Below are positions 39,123-46,743 of a stretch of 64,000 bases of DNA, in pieces. A program made the translations under genes and the position numbers. How positions within the stretch are numbered: position 1 is the first letter of the stretch; every line of letters begins with the position of its first letter. The notes below the pieces were generated by a model. That model had not been told where the DNA came from. It saw only the letters and a list, made by a program, of their open reading frames with translations, and did not search any database. This DNA comes from Cronobacter universalis NCTC 9529 (GTDB taxonomy: Bacteria; Pseudomonadota; Gammaproteobacteria; Enterobacterales; Enterobacteriaceae): contig NZ_CP012257.1 of assembly GCF_001277175.1 (NCBI RefSeq), positions 1,426,001 through 1,490,000 of the forward strand, given 5' to 3'.

Positions 39123-40147
39123 CAGCTAAACCTTTGATATATATTGCTAATAATTCTAATCGTCTTTTGTGAAAGAGCTCTGGGTAGAGATATCTTACTT
39201 TCATTTACAAGCTCTTCATATCGCTCATAACATTCATTTGCAGCCTCGTTGGTATTTTTTGATAATTCATCTATCTCACTTAACAAAACAAAATCATCAT
39301 TACTACCTTTTATTATATCACCTTCGTCATCATATCCTTTAATATTTATTCCTGAATTTGCTAATCTGGTTGCTGATGTGAGTTGTTCTAATACGGCATC
39401 ATGATTCAAACCTGAATCGGTGTTTGAAAAACGAATGGACGTAGAAATACTGCCCATTTCTTCTCCAGCGCTTTCAAGTGACTCCCAAAATTCGTCGTTA
39501 TCAATTTCCTCTTGGTTCGTAGGGAGTAGTTTTACAGAAACATTTTGAATTTTTCTGAAATTTTCAATGAATTGCTCTAGGCTTTGTTCATCGGTTAAAG
39601 GTGTAATTCTTAATTTAGGTCGTACGATTTCACTTCGTAAGCTTTTTTTAGTAACTCGAGGTAAGTCAGGATCTACTTCTCGTGCCCTTTTTGCCGTTTC
39701 GTATAAGTGAGATATGTATTTTTCATACTCTATATTTAAGAAACATTGACTTGTTGACTGGAAGTTTTGAATTGTAGGAGCACCACTAACTTCCTTGCAA
39801 AGAATTAATCTGTGCGTATTTAATATTAAAAGAAAGAAAGAACTAGGTGCTGTTTCAAGCTCATCATGATCTTCGACTAAATCAGCACCATCAAATACCT
39901 GTTCTCTGGTTAGTAATGTATTTTTAATAATCCGCCCCTTAATTCCTAGTACAGGAGGGGTTGCTTCTTCATCAAGAATGACGCATTCAGTATCAATGAA
40001 AAAGAATTCTGATTTATCGGATATTCTGCGAATGTTCGCCATTTCTAAAAAAGATGGGAAAACGATTTCATCATAGTAATCCAATAAAACTTCATCACCA
40101 AAACGTAGAGTGTAATTTCCAAACTCGAGCTTTTTAACAAAATCCAT
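39122..40147 (-). CDS. Soluble partner of the prophage two-gene module, 341 aa
   Basis: I do not recognise this family. The first 150 residues look like a mixed alpha/beta domain (FGNYTLRFGDEVLLDYYDEIVFPSFLE, FFLLILNTHRLILCKEVSG) and the remainder is acidic and helical (TPLTDEQSLEQFIENFRKI, DELSKNTNEAANECYERYEELVNESK). No nuclease, protease or NTPase motif was seen. It starts 16 bp after the CI stop with GAGG upstream, so it should be expressed from the lysogenic promoter with the repressor. It overlaps the four-TM gene. Position between cI and int, where P2-like phages often carry cargo, supports a lysogenic-conversion or defence role; this is inference. Confidence 0.72.
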   Translation of the reverse strand: MDFVKKLEFGNYTLRFGDEVLLDYYDEIVFPSFLEMANIRRISDKSEFFFIDTECVILDEEATPPVLGIKGRIIKNTLLTREQVFDGADLVEDHDELETAPSSFFLLILNTHRLILCKEVSGAPTIQNFQSTSQCFLNIEYEKYISHLYETAKRAREVDPDLPRVTKKSLRSEIVRPKLRITPLTDEQSLEQFIENFRKIQNVSVKLLPTNQEEIDNDEFWESLESAGEEMGSISTSIRFSNTDSGLNHDAVLEQLTSATRLANSGINIKGYDDEGDIIKGSNDDFVLLSEIDELSKNTNEAANECYERYEELVNESKISLPRALSQKTIRIISNIYQRFS

Positions 40148-40162
40148 TGCTGTGCCTCAAGG

Positions 40163-40765
40163 TTAAATAGTACGGTATTGTGAGAAGATTTTTGCAACAA
40201 GCTTTATATCTTCTTTTTTACAATCAAATGTTAAATGATCATCTGTTACCCGAAGATTACCTCCAGGTAATAAAAAGATTTGTTTTAACTTAAAATTATT
40301 TTGGTATTGAACAAGCCACATGCCATCTTCAATATTAGATTTATTTATATGTGCAATATTTGTGCAATGATGGTCCTGTATTGCTAATAAATCCTTAAAA
40401 TGAGGAAGCAGGGTTTTATCTATAAATAAATGACCAGCATCGAAAATTTGATTGTCAATTAGTTTTACTTTCGAAATTTTTGAAACTTCACTTTCTTCAC
40501 TCTTTTCACTTTCAAATACTGGCCCGCGCCCAGTAGTTAACCAAGTGAGGGTTGCTCCGGTTTCGATGGCACATTGGATGATCCAGTCAGAAGGGAAGGT
40601 GTCTCTTAGATATCGATTAGCCAAAGTACTTTTGGAGACCTTCAGGTGATCAGCTAGCGCTTGGCGCGTTGTGAAGCCATATGCTGAAACTAGCCTTTCG
40701 ATAGCTTCTCGCCCACCGCTCTCAAAATTCAGCGGGATCTCATTTGGGTACTTTGATGTTGACAT
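40163..40765 (-). CDS. cI: Phage 186-type CI repressor
   Basis: This 200-residue repressor keeps the lytic genes silent in the lysogen. The N-terminal domain (AIERLVSAYGFTTRQALADHLKVSKSTLANRYLRD, then ALETGATLTWLTTGRGP-like text at about residues 65-82) is of the Bac_CI_repr type and strongly resembles phage 186 CI; the C-terminal part (DGMWLVQYQNNFKLKQIFLLPGGNLRV) matches the 186 oligomerisation domain rather than a LexA-type protease, so RecA-driven self-cleavage is not expected. It is divergent from the Apl/Cox-type gene and is followed by the two-gene cargo module. Confidence 0.88.
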   Translation of the reverse strand: MSTSKYPNEIPLNFESGGREAIERLVSAYGFTTRQALADHLKVSKSTLANRYLRDTFPSDWIIQCAIETGATLTWLTTGRGPVFESEKSEESEVSKISKVKLIDNQIFDAGHLFIDKTLLPHFKDLLAIQDHHCTNIAHINKSNIEDGMWLVQYQNNFKLKQIFLLPGGNLRVTDDHLTFDCKKEDIKLVAKIFSQYRTI

Positions 40766-40812
40766 ATCTCTTTTGCGATCCTAGTATGCACCTTGTTCCC
40801 AATTGGGTACTT
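40744..40812. promoter_or_regulatory. CI/Apl operator region between the repressor and the apl/cox-type gene
   Basis: TTGGGTACTT occurs twice in direct orientation (40744-40753, inside the start of cI, and 40803-40812), and the second copy overlaps the palindrome CCCAATTGGG (40798-40807, extendable to GT-CCCAATTGGG-AC with one mismatch pair). TTGACA-like text (GTTGACAT, 40759-40766) overlaps the cI start on the plus strand. Confidence 0.55.
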
Positions 40813-40857
40813 GTCACAGTTCAAGGCAATTAATCAAGAAACAAGGAATCATGCATC

Positions 40858-42009
40858 ATGACACCTAATATTTCAATCTCATTGGCCGTACCTTCTATTT
40901 CCATTGAAAAGTACAGTGAACTCACAGGCTTATCTATAGACACAATTAATGACATGTTGGCCGACGGTCGTCTAATTCGGCACCGCTTACGCAAAGATAA
41001 AAAGCGCGAAAAAGTTATGATCAACATTGCTGCTATGACTGTAGAGGCGCATTATCCAGAGCTGGCGTCCGGGCTGCATCTGCCGAAATTCGCGCGGGTG
41101 GTCGCGCACAGTGAGCCGGTGAGCAGCGGGAATTTTTCCGATCCGTTCCGCCCGCGCTACGCCGTTGACGTGCAGCTGCTTGACGCAGACGGTAAGCCGG
41201 ACGGTAACACGCCGGTGTATTCCGCTGTGCCGCTGCCGGTGCCGATGGCCGGTAATGATTCGGGGATGTTCCAGTTTCCGCCCGAAGGCACGCTGGTTGA
41301 AGTGGGCTTTACCGGCGGGCGTGCGGATAAGCCGTTTGTGCGCCAGACCGTACCGGATGGCACAAGCCTGCCGGACGTGAAGCCGGGCGAGCAGCTGCAA
41401 CAGCAGCGGGAAGAAGTGTCACAGCGCGTCACGCAGGCCGGTGACTGGGTGCGCAAGACTGACCAGACCATCAGCGAAACATCCATGAGCCGCGAAGTGA
41501 CCGCAGACCGGGAGCGCCGCGAGCTGGTCAGCCGTGAAACCACGGTAAACGCCACGGATAAAACCACGGTACTGGGAACCGTCAGCATGCTGGCCGGTGC
41601 CGTTCAGCACGTGGCCACGGGCGATTACGCCATCGCAGCCAGCGGCAAATTTCTGGCCCGCGTGGAAGGCGACGCCGAAGCCGAAATTGACGGTCAGCAG
41701 AAAACGCACGTTAAGGGCGGCATCAAGACGCAGACCGATGGCGCACTTACCGAGAAAATCGCGCAGCTGCGTAAAAGCATCGCAGCGGGCGGCCAGCAAA
41801 TCATGGGGCCAACGGTACACATCGGCAGCGAAGGTGTTAACACGCTGCAAATGATGCTGGAAACCATCGACCTGCTGGCACAGCTGGCCAGCCAGTGCGC
41901 AAACCATTCACACCCCGGCACCGGCGGGCCGACCACTGCCGCCGCGTTCAGCCAGACGGCAACGCAGGCGACTCAGACCCGCAGCCGTTATGAAAAGATA
42001 ATAGCGTAG
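40858..42009 (+). CDS. Chimeric gene: Apl/Cox-type regulator fused in frame to a phage baseplate protein
   Basis: Residues 1 to about 62 (IEKYSELTGLSIDTINDMLADGRLIRHRL, REKVMINIAAMTVEA) form the winged-helix start of a 186 Apl / P2 Cox-type excisionase-regulator. From about HYPELASGLHLPKFARVV the remaining 320 residues are a baseplate spike-type protein: an OB-fold-like stretch (DPFRPRYAVDVQLLDADG, GTLVEVGFTGGRADKPFVRQTVP), a charged helix and a beta-helix-like repeat region ending CANHSHPGTGGP. Base composition changes abruptly from AT-rich to GC-rich near 41050. A deletion of the replication, head and most tail genes joined the two genes in frame. AGGA 10 bases upstream should still drive translation; the hybrid is probably nonfunctional as a baseplate part. 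Confidence 0.82.
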   Translation: MTPNISISLAVPSISIEKYSELTGLSIDTINDMLADGRLIRHRLRKDKKREKVMINIAAMTVEAHYPELASGLHLPKFARVVAHSEPVSSGNFSDPFRPRYAVDVQLLDADGKPDGNTPVYSAVPLPVPMAGNDSGMFQFPPEGTLVEVGFTGGRADKPFVRQTVPDGTSLPDVKPGEQLQQQREEVSQRVTQAGDWVRKTDQTISETSMSREVTADRERRELVSRETTVNATDKTTVLGTVSMLAGAVQHVATGDYAIAASGKFLARVEGDAEAEIDGQQKTHVKGGIKTQTDGALTEKIAQLRKSIAAGGQQIMGPTVHIGSEGVNTLQMMLETIDLLAQLASQCANHSHPGTGGPTTAAAFSQTATQATQTRSRYEKIIA

Positions 42010-42116
42010 TGAATAAAGATAAGTATCGGTGGCTTACTAATAGACATTGTGTGGTGATAGAATGTACAGGCTTGAGTGTTTAATCACTATAACTACTTTA
42101 TGTTAAGGAGCGGCTT

Positions 42117-42656
42117 ATGAATCTTTCGGATTACGAGAAGTTGTCACTTGCGATTCTTTGCGAAATTCATACAGCATTAAAATTGAGTGATAATGGTCTT
42201 GATTCGAAGTTTATATCTAAAGCATTAGACACTGGCAATGAGTGGGCCATTTCTAGTCGTTTTGGGGATTACTTAGGTTTTAAAGATAGTGAGCACCCTG
42301 AAGAAGTCAGTTTTGTTTACAATGTCCTTGATATGTGGTCGTTTATTGAAGAGGGTGTGGAAGCTCTAACGGACGAGGAACGGGTAACTCTTGAGGAAAA
42401 GGCTGCTCCTTTAGGTAAAAACCCTCGATTTAATGGCTTTGATGGTAATAATGAAACCCGATATTTAAGCATAGCTAGCTTTATTGTTAGTGATCCTCAT
42501 GCCTTCGGGGGGCGTTTCGCTGACAGGTATTTGAATTCACATTCGCGTCGTGTTGAAAAATATAAGCGTATGTATGAAATATTTGAGCCCTGGCGTGATA
42601 ACTACCCCAGCCGTCCGCTAAATGTTGATGAATTAGTTAAATTACTTACTGCATGA
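42117..42656 (+). CDS. YfbU-domain protein (prophage cargo)
   Basis: The C-terminal half matches the YfbU family (E. coli YfbU, 164 aa): RFNGFDGNNETRYLSIASFIV corresponds to the [20 protein letters not shown] block, followed by EKYKRMYEIFEPWRDNYPSRPLNVDELVKLL like [28 protein letters not shown]. The N-terminal part also aligns in pattern (SLAILCEIHTAL, VYNVLDMWSFIE). The product is soluble, 179 residues. E. coli YfbU is reported as a factor in programmed cell death under stress, but the biochemistry is unknown. AAGGAGCGG lies upstream and a strong terminator follows, so it is a self-contained unit, as phage morons are. Confidence 0.75.
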   Translation: MNLSDYEKLSLAILCEIHTALKLSDNGLDSKFISKALDTGNEWAISSRFGDYLGFKDSEHPEEVSFVYNVLDMWSFIEEGVEALTDEERVTLEEKAAPLGKNPRFNGFDGNNETRYLSIASFIVSDPHAFGGRFADRYLNSHSRRVEKYKRMYEIFEPWRDNYPSRPLNVDELVKLLTA

Positions 42657-42675
42657 AAGCTATAGACATTTTCCT

Positions 42676-42699
42676 GCCCGCATTGCGCGGGCTTTTTTT
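42676..42699 (+). terminator. Terminator of the YfbU-domain gene
   Basis: GCCCGC-ATTGC-GCGGGC followed by TTTTTTT lies 20 bp after the stop codon. Confidence 0.88.
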
Positions 42700-43293
42700 A
42701 TGTCCGTCATTAACCCACCCAGAACGCACCACAGCGCCCGCAGCGCGCAAACCACACACCGCCACCCCTGAAACAGATCCCGCCCGCCTCGTTGCTCTGG
42801 CGCAGCCGCAGACCCACAAAATAAAACGTCCGCAGACAAAAACGGCACTACACCGCACCCGCCTGCAAGTTTTGGATCGCAAAATTTTTTCAGTTTTGTT
42901 TTTTTACAAACGACATGGTCAGACCGCGCCAGCGCTGGCGCATTGCCAGAAAAGCGAAACTGAAATGATTGAAAATAATTTCAGTGTTTTTCATTTTTTT
43001 GGATCGCTGATGGATCTGCCTGAAAATTCATGCGCATGTTTTAATTGGATTTTTTTGATTTTACGTCAGAGGAAGGGAGCTTCGGCCGCAATGGCAGACG
43101 GCACGTTATATAGAGAAAAGCCAGACGCGGCAGGGCATGTACAGTAACTTCCACCTCCGGCAGAACTGAAAAAATGTTCATTAAACATTGCACTGCTGAT
43201 TTCCATTTTCCAGGAATCATCCGAAAGGTTAAGCCGTTCAGATGGTAAGAATATGCTGTTTTGATAACCTTCCACTACCGCATATTTCGTGAG
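42700..43293. other. Non-coding mosaic stretch of the prophage
   Basis: This region of about 590 bp has a GC-rich half (42700-42870) and an AT-rich half with T-runs. GGATCGC occurs twice (near 42874 and 43003), each beside T-rich text. On the minus strand at 42646-42882 a 78-codon frame reads GSVSGVAVCGLRAAGAVVRSG, which recalls degenerate Ash/Icd-like phage sequences, but I cannot support a gene. No tRNA or clear promoter was seen. Confidence 0.4.
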
Positions 43294-43302
43294 ATGGGTT
43301 TT

Positions 43303-43938
43303 ATGGATGCAAAACTGATAGCGAAGGGAATTGTTGACGGGCTCGCAGCTTTTCCGGAAGGGCTTTATTTAACCGCCGTGAGGACAGTTGAAGGGTCAGG
43401 TGCCTTTGGGCGCGAGTTGAAAGTGCGCAATGAGTATGAAACCGAGCGATTTATGCGGGCATTCAAAGACCTCGCATCAAATGAAGAGCCGGTTAGAAGA
43501 CTGGTTACGATGGTGATAACTGATTTCTATCAGAAATTAGATGATGCAGGTAAGAAAGCGATCAACGATAAGCTGCATTACTCAGATGCAAAGCTGGGTA
43601 GCCGTATGGGGGCTCAGGCATTTGTCTCGCAATACATTGCTAAACGCATAATAAATAGGGTGAAAATGGGAAAGGTCATGACGCGTGTCATTCGCGTAGC
43701 GTCAGCCTTCACGCTCAACATTGTTATGATACAAGGCATGATTGAAGAGGCTGCCAGAGCATCCCGAAGGATGAAAACCAAATATCCGATTACCTATTAC
43801 AAAGTTGTCTACATGAATTTAGATATGGTTTATTTTCTGGTCGAAAGTGAACTTGAACCCTATCTGATATATATCGAAAGCCACCCAGTTCAGTGTAAAG
43901 GTATTGAAAATGAAATGTGCAAACTCCTCGCGAAATAA
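43303..43938 (+). CDS. Uncharacterised protein at the prophage right end, 211 aa
   Basis: I do not recognise this gene. The start is uncertain: ATG 43303 (MDAKLIAKGIVDG) or ATG 43294, both with weak ribosome sites. The protein is mostly helical and basic, with a hydrophobic segment in the middle (VIRVASAFTLNIVMIQGMIEEAA, about residues 130-152) that could associate with membrane. It lies between the missing tail genes and attR, the place where P2-like phages carry old-type cargo. It overlaps the next small membrane gene by 35 bp. The pair may be a conversion or defence module, but no motif shows this. Confidence 0.62.
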   Translation: MDAKLIAKGIVDGLAAFPEGLYLTAVRTVEGSGAFGRELKVRNEYETERFMRAFKDLASNEEPVRRLVTMVITDFYQKLDDAGKKAINDKLHYSDAKLGSRMGAQAFVSQYIAKRIINRVKMGKVMTRVIRVASAFTLNIVMIQGMIEEAARASRRMKTKYPITYYKVVYMNLDMVYFLVESELEPYLIYIESHPVQCKGIENEMCKLLAK

Positions 43939-44137
43939 TGTTTTTAAATCTGTGAGGAATCATGCGGCAAACATGGTCGAGGCGGTTACAACCTGCCTTT
44001 GCGCTTTCGCGGCTTTTGGTTGTCTGTTTATAGTAGATGGTTGGCTGATGAAGCTGGCCGGGTTCGTCGGCTTTTTTGCGTTGGCTTATCTAATCGCTTG
44101 GCTTGTCGATCTGGTGAAGACAGAGCGCCCGGAATAG
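43904..44137 (+). CDS. Small two-helix membrane protein, 77 aa
   Basis: The 77-residue product has two hydrophobic segments (about residues 28-45, TTCLCAFAAFGCLFIVDG, and 48-67, MKLAGFVGFFALAYLIAWLV) and a charged end (DLVKTERPE). AAAGG lies about 10 bases upstream of the ATG, inside the preceding gene, which suggests coupling. Size and topology are like holins, small toxins or immunity proteins; none can be chosen from sequence alone. Confidence 0.6.
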   Translation: MKMKCANSSRNNVFKSVRNHAANMVEAVTTCLCAFAAFGCLFIVDGWLMKLAGFVGFFALAYLIAWLVDLVKTERPE

Positions 44138-44174
44138 CACTGGAATATCGTTGGATGGAGGCAAACTAACTCTG

Positions 44175-44192
44175 TGTCGCCATTTTGTCGCC
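44175..44192. repeat. Right copy of tandem GTCGCC repeat, candidate integrase arm sites
   Basis: TGTCGCCATTTTGTCGCC differs in one base from the copy at 36602-36619 and lies 60 bp inside the proposed right att core. Confidence 0.55.
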
Positions 44193-44250
44193 TTTGATTG
44201 CAAAGCAATCTGACAAGCTGCTGTTTTGTAAAGATTAATTTTAGTGGCAA

Positions 44251-44330
44251 TAAAAAACCCATCAACCTTGAACCAAGATGGCGGGGTTGATGGGCTCCAC
44301 AAAATGGGGACATCAAAGAAAAGCAGTGGC
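44251..44330 (-). ncRNA. rybB: Small RNA RybB
   Basis: RybB is an Hfq-dependent, sigma-E-induced small RNA that represses outer-membrane protein mRNAs. The minus strand begins GCCACTGCTTTTCTTTGATG, the conserved 5' seed, continues through CCCCATTTTGTGGAGCCC and ends in the terminator stem CCCATCAACC/GGTTGATGGG plus TTTTTT. Compared with E. coli only the terminator loop and the last bases differ. It lies between ybjL and the prophage; the insertion touches only the T-run end, so a complete RNA can still be made. Confidence 0.95.
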
Positions 44331-44335
44331 ACTAA

Positions 44336-44365
44336 TTGAGACTGGCGCTTTTTCGAAAAGTTCGC
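44336..44365 (-). promoter_or_regulatory. Sigma-E promoter of rybB
   Basis: On the minus strand GCGAACTT (-35, plus 44358-44365) and GTCTCAA (-10, plus 44336-44342) are separated by 15 bases, in line with the sigma-E consensus GGAACTT ... TCTNA. The mature RybB 5' end at 44330 is 6 bases past the -10. Confidence 0.85.
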
Positions 44366-44390
44366 GCCATCTGCAAAATTTCTCGTTTTT

Positions 44391-46073
44391 TTATGTGCCG
44401 GGCCAGATGATGACGATAAGCGTACCGGCAAGCGTCAGCAGAACGTTGGCAATCGCATAGGTGCCCGCGTAGCCGAGCGCCGGGATGTTGCTGCGCGCGG
44501 TATCGCTGATGATCTCCATCGCCGGTGCGCAGGTGCGCGCGCCCATCATCGCGCCGAACAGCAGCGCGCGGTTCATGCGCAGCACATACGCGCCGAACAG
44601 GAAGCAAATCACCACCGGCAGCAGGCTCACTATCAGGCCCGCAAACAGCATCTGGCCGCCCACGACGCCGAGGCCGTGGCCGATGCCGCTGCCCGCGCTC
44701 AGGCCCACGCCCGCCATAAACACCATCAGGCCGAACTCTTTCACCATCATCAGCGCGCCCTGCGGAATATAGCCGAACGTCGGGTGGTTGGCGCGCAGGA
44801 AGCCGAGCATGATCCCGGCGAACAGCAGACCGGCGGCGTTACCGATGCCGAAGCTGAACGAGCTGAACTGGAAGGTGATCATCCCGATCATCAGGCCGAC
44901 AATAAAGAAGGCGCAGAAGGCAAGAAGATCCGTCACCTGGCTGTGAATGGAGATAAACCCGATGCGGTCGGCGATGGTTTTCACGCGCCGGGCGTCGCCG
45001 CTCACCTGTAAGACGTCGCCTTTGTTAAGGACGATGTTGTCGTCAATCGGCATCTCAATCTGGCTGCGGATGACGCGGTTTAAGAAGCAGCCGTGATCGG
45101 TGAGCTTAAGCTGGCCAAGACGGCGGCCCACCACGTTGTGGTTTTTCACCACGATCTCTTCGGTGACGATGCGCATGTCGAGCAGATCGCGGTCGAACAC
45201 CTCTTTCCCGTTGCGAAAGCTCGGGTCGAGGCGCGCGTGCGCGTCCGGGTAGCCTACCAGCGCGATTTCATCGCCCATTTGCAACACCGCGTCGCCGTCC
45301 GGGTTCGCGAGAATGCCGTTGCGGCGGATGCGCTCGATGTAACAGCCGGTCTGGCGGTAAATGCCAAGCTCGCGCAGGTTTTTGCCGTCGGCCCAGGCGA
45401 CCAGCTCCGGCCCCACGCGATAGGCGCGGATAACCGGCAGATAGACTTTGCGGTTGGCGTCGGTGTCGAGACCGCGCTCGCGCGCAATCTGCTGGGCGCT
45501 GGTTTGCAGATCCTGGTGCTGAAGTTTCGGCAGGTAGCGCGCGCCGAAAATCAGGCTCACCAGCCCGATAAGGTACGTCAGCGCATAGCCGAGGCTCAGG
45601 TGATCCAGCGCCTGGGCGAGCTGCGCGCCTTCCATCCCCGCGTGGCGTAATGTGTCGCCTGCGCCCACCAGCACGGGGGTTGAGGTCATCGAGCCCGCCA
45701 GCATCCCGGCGGTCAGACCGATATCCCAGCCGAACGCGCGGCCAAGCCCGAGCGCGATAAGCAGGGCGCTGCCGACCATGACCAGCGCCAGCATCAGGTA
45801 ATTTTTACCGTCGCGAAAGAAAATAGAAAAAAAGTTGGGACCGGCTTCCACACCAACGCAAAAAATAAACAGCATAAAGCCGAGGTTAAGCGCGTCGGTG
45901 TTAATCGAAAAATGTTGCTGGCCTAATAATAATGAAACGACTAAAACGCCAATGGAATTACCCAGTTGCACAGAACCCAGGCGTAATTTACCAAGACACA
46001 GGCCGAGCGCCAGCACCACAAATAATAACAGGATGTAATTCCCGTTTAACAAATCTGCGACGTTTATATTCAC
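44391..46073 (-). CDS. ybjL: AspT/YidE-family putative transporter YbjL
   Basis: The 560-residue inner-membrane protein has two groups of transmembrane helices around two RCK_C (TrkA-C) cytosolic domains (about 200-370, [27 protein letters not shown] and [25 protein letters not shown]). Membrane motifs include [19 protein letters not shown] and [20 protein letters not shown], repeated as GLSAGSGIG and [19 protein letters not shown] in the second half. It matches E. coli YbjL through its length; substrate is not known. The end is 60 bp from the 5' end of rybB, whose promoter occupies the gap. Confidence 0.93.
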   Translation of the reverse strand: MNINVADLLNGNYILLLFVVLALGLCLGKLRLGSVQLGNSIGVLVVSLLLGQQHFSINTDALNLGFMLFIFCVGVEAGPNFFSIFFRDGKNYLMLALVMVGSALLIALGLGRAFGWDIGLTAGMLAGSMTSTPVLVGAGDTLRHAGMEGAQLAQALDHLSLGYALTYLIGLVSLIFGARYLPKLQHQDLQTSAQQIARERGLDTDANRKVYLPVIRAYRVGPELVAWADGKNLRELGIYRQTGCYIERIRRNGILANPDGDAVLQMGDEIALVGYPDAHARLDPSFRNGKEVFDRDLLDMRIVTEEIVVKNHNVVGRRLGQLKLTDHGCFLNRVIRSQIEMPIDDNIVLNKGDVLQVSGDARRVKTIADRIGFISIHSQVTDLLAFCAFFIVGLMIGMITFQFSSFSFGIGNAAGLLFAGIMLGFLRANHPTFGYIPQGALMMVKEFGLMVFMAGVGLSAGSGIGHGLGVVGGQMLFAGLIVSLLPVVICFLFGAYVLRMNRALLFGAMMGARTCAPAMEIISDTARSNIPALGYAGTYAIANVLLTLAGTLIVIIWPGT

Positions 46074-46365
46074 GGAGGCTAACTTCTTGTTTACCAGTAA
46101 GTTGTTGAAAAGGAGAGGCTTCTGGGCTAGGATTTTGCTTATGTTTTGCCGGAAGTGCGCTTTTTCCGGCGCCGTTATTTCGTCTGCATAAGCTTTTAGC
46201 CGCCGCTAGTTTAATCGTTATGTATAGTATCGGCCAGCAAGAATATTCTATTACCCGCAGTTAATTATGAGGCACGGACTGCCGCCATGCTTTATCTGAC
46301 TAAACATCCGCACTGGCGGAGAGGAGATCAGGTTGATACAGGCACTATCAGGGGGATATCTGTTG

Positions 46366-46743
46366 ATGCGACGTCATAGCCGGGCCGCGACTGCCTGCTG
46401 TTTTATTCTGTTTCTGGCGGTATTCATGGCACAAAAAATGGTGCCCGGTACGTTTGCGCCAGGCGCCGGATCGATGGATTTGGGGATTTTATATTTCATG
46501 CTGCCGGGCGCGCTGGCGGGCGTGTGCGCCCGACGGGGCCGCGAGCTTAAGCCGCTGCTGGGGGCGCTGCTTGCCGCGCCGATCTGTCTGGTTCTTCTGC
46601 ATCTGTGGGATGGAGACGCGCGTTCCTTCTGGCAGGAGCTGGCGTGGATTTTCAGCGCGCTGTTCTGGTGCTCTATCGGGTCGCTCGGCTGGCTGTTTAT
46701 GTTAACGCTACGCCATCGTAGAGACGGCAGACGCCGGCTGTAA
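46366..46743 (+). CDS. ybjM: Inner-membrane protein YbjM
   Basis: This 125-residue protein has about four transmembrane segments (ATACCFILFLAVFMAQ, LGILYFMLPGALAGV, LLGALLAAPICLVLLHLW, AWIFSALFWCSIGSLGWLFML) and matches E. coli YbjM in length and in the block FWQELAWIFSALFWC. ATG 46366 lies 11 bases after GGGGG; the TTG start of the longer frame is unlikely. Function is unknown. In E. coli grxA and ybjC follow; here only 135 bp separate ybjM from nfsA, so both are missing at this place. Confidence 0.85.
   Translation: MRRHSRAATACCFILFLAVFMAQKMVPGTFAPGAGSMDLGILYFMLPGALAGVCARRGRELKPLLGALLAAPICLVLLHLWDGDARSFWQELAWIFSALFWCSIGSLGWLFMLTLRHRRDGRRRL

Larger units (their letters stand above)
36496..44261. 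mobile_element. 186/P2-type prophage remnant inserted at the 3' end of rybB
   Basis: Between a candidate left junction (AAAAAACCCA, 36496-36505) and the rybB terminator (same 10 bases, 44252-44261) lie integrase, a 186-type CI repressor, an Apl/Cox-type gene fused to a baseplate gene, and cargo genes. The order int - (cargo) - cI | apl/cox matches phage 186/P2. All replication, head and most tail genes are missing. The right limit is well set by rybB; the left limit is inferred. Confidence 0.75.

Noticed and set aside
38442..40147. Assignment of the two-gene module to the Kiwa system
   Set aside because: A four-TM protein plus a soluble partner fits in outline, but gene order is reversed and no DUF4868-type sequence was recognised, so the name is not used.
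40163..40765. A LexA-type self-cleaving repressor
   Set aside because: The C-terminal half resembles phage 186 CI and lacks a visible Ala-Gly cleavage site with Ser/Lys catalytic pair.
42646..42882. A 78-codon minus-strand frame with a vague resemblance to Ash/Icd-like phage proteins
   Set aside because: It overlaps the YfbU gene terminator, has no ribosome site I can support and could be chance in GC-rich DNA; mentioned only in the region description.
36360..44250. A tRNA gene as the prophage attachment site
   Set aside because: No cloverleaf or tRNA 3' end was found at either boundary; the right boundary is rybB.
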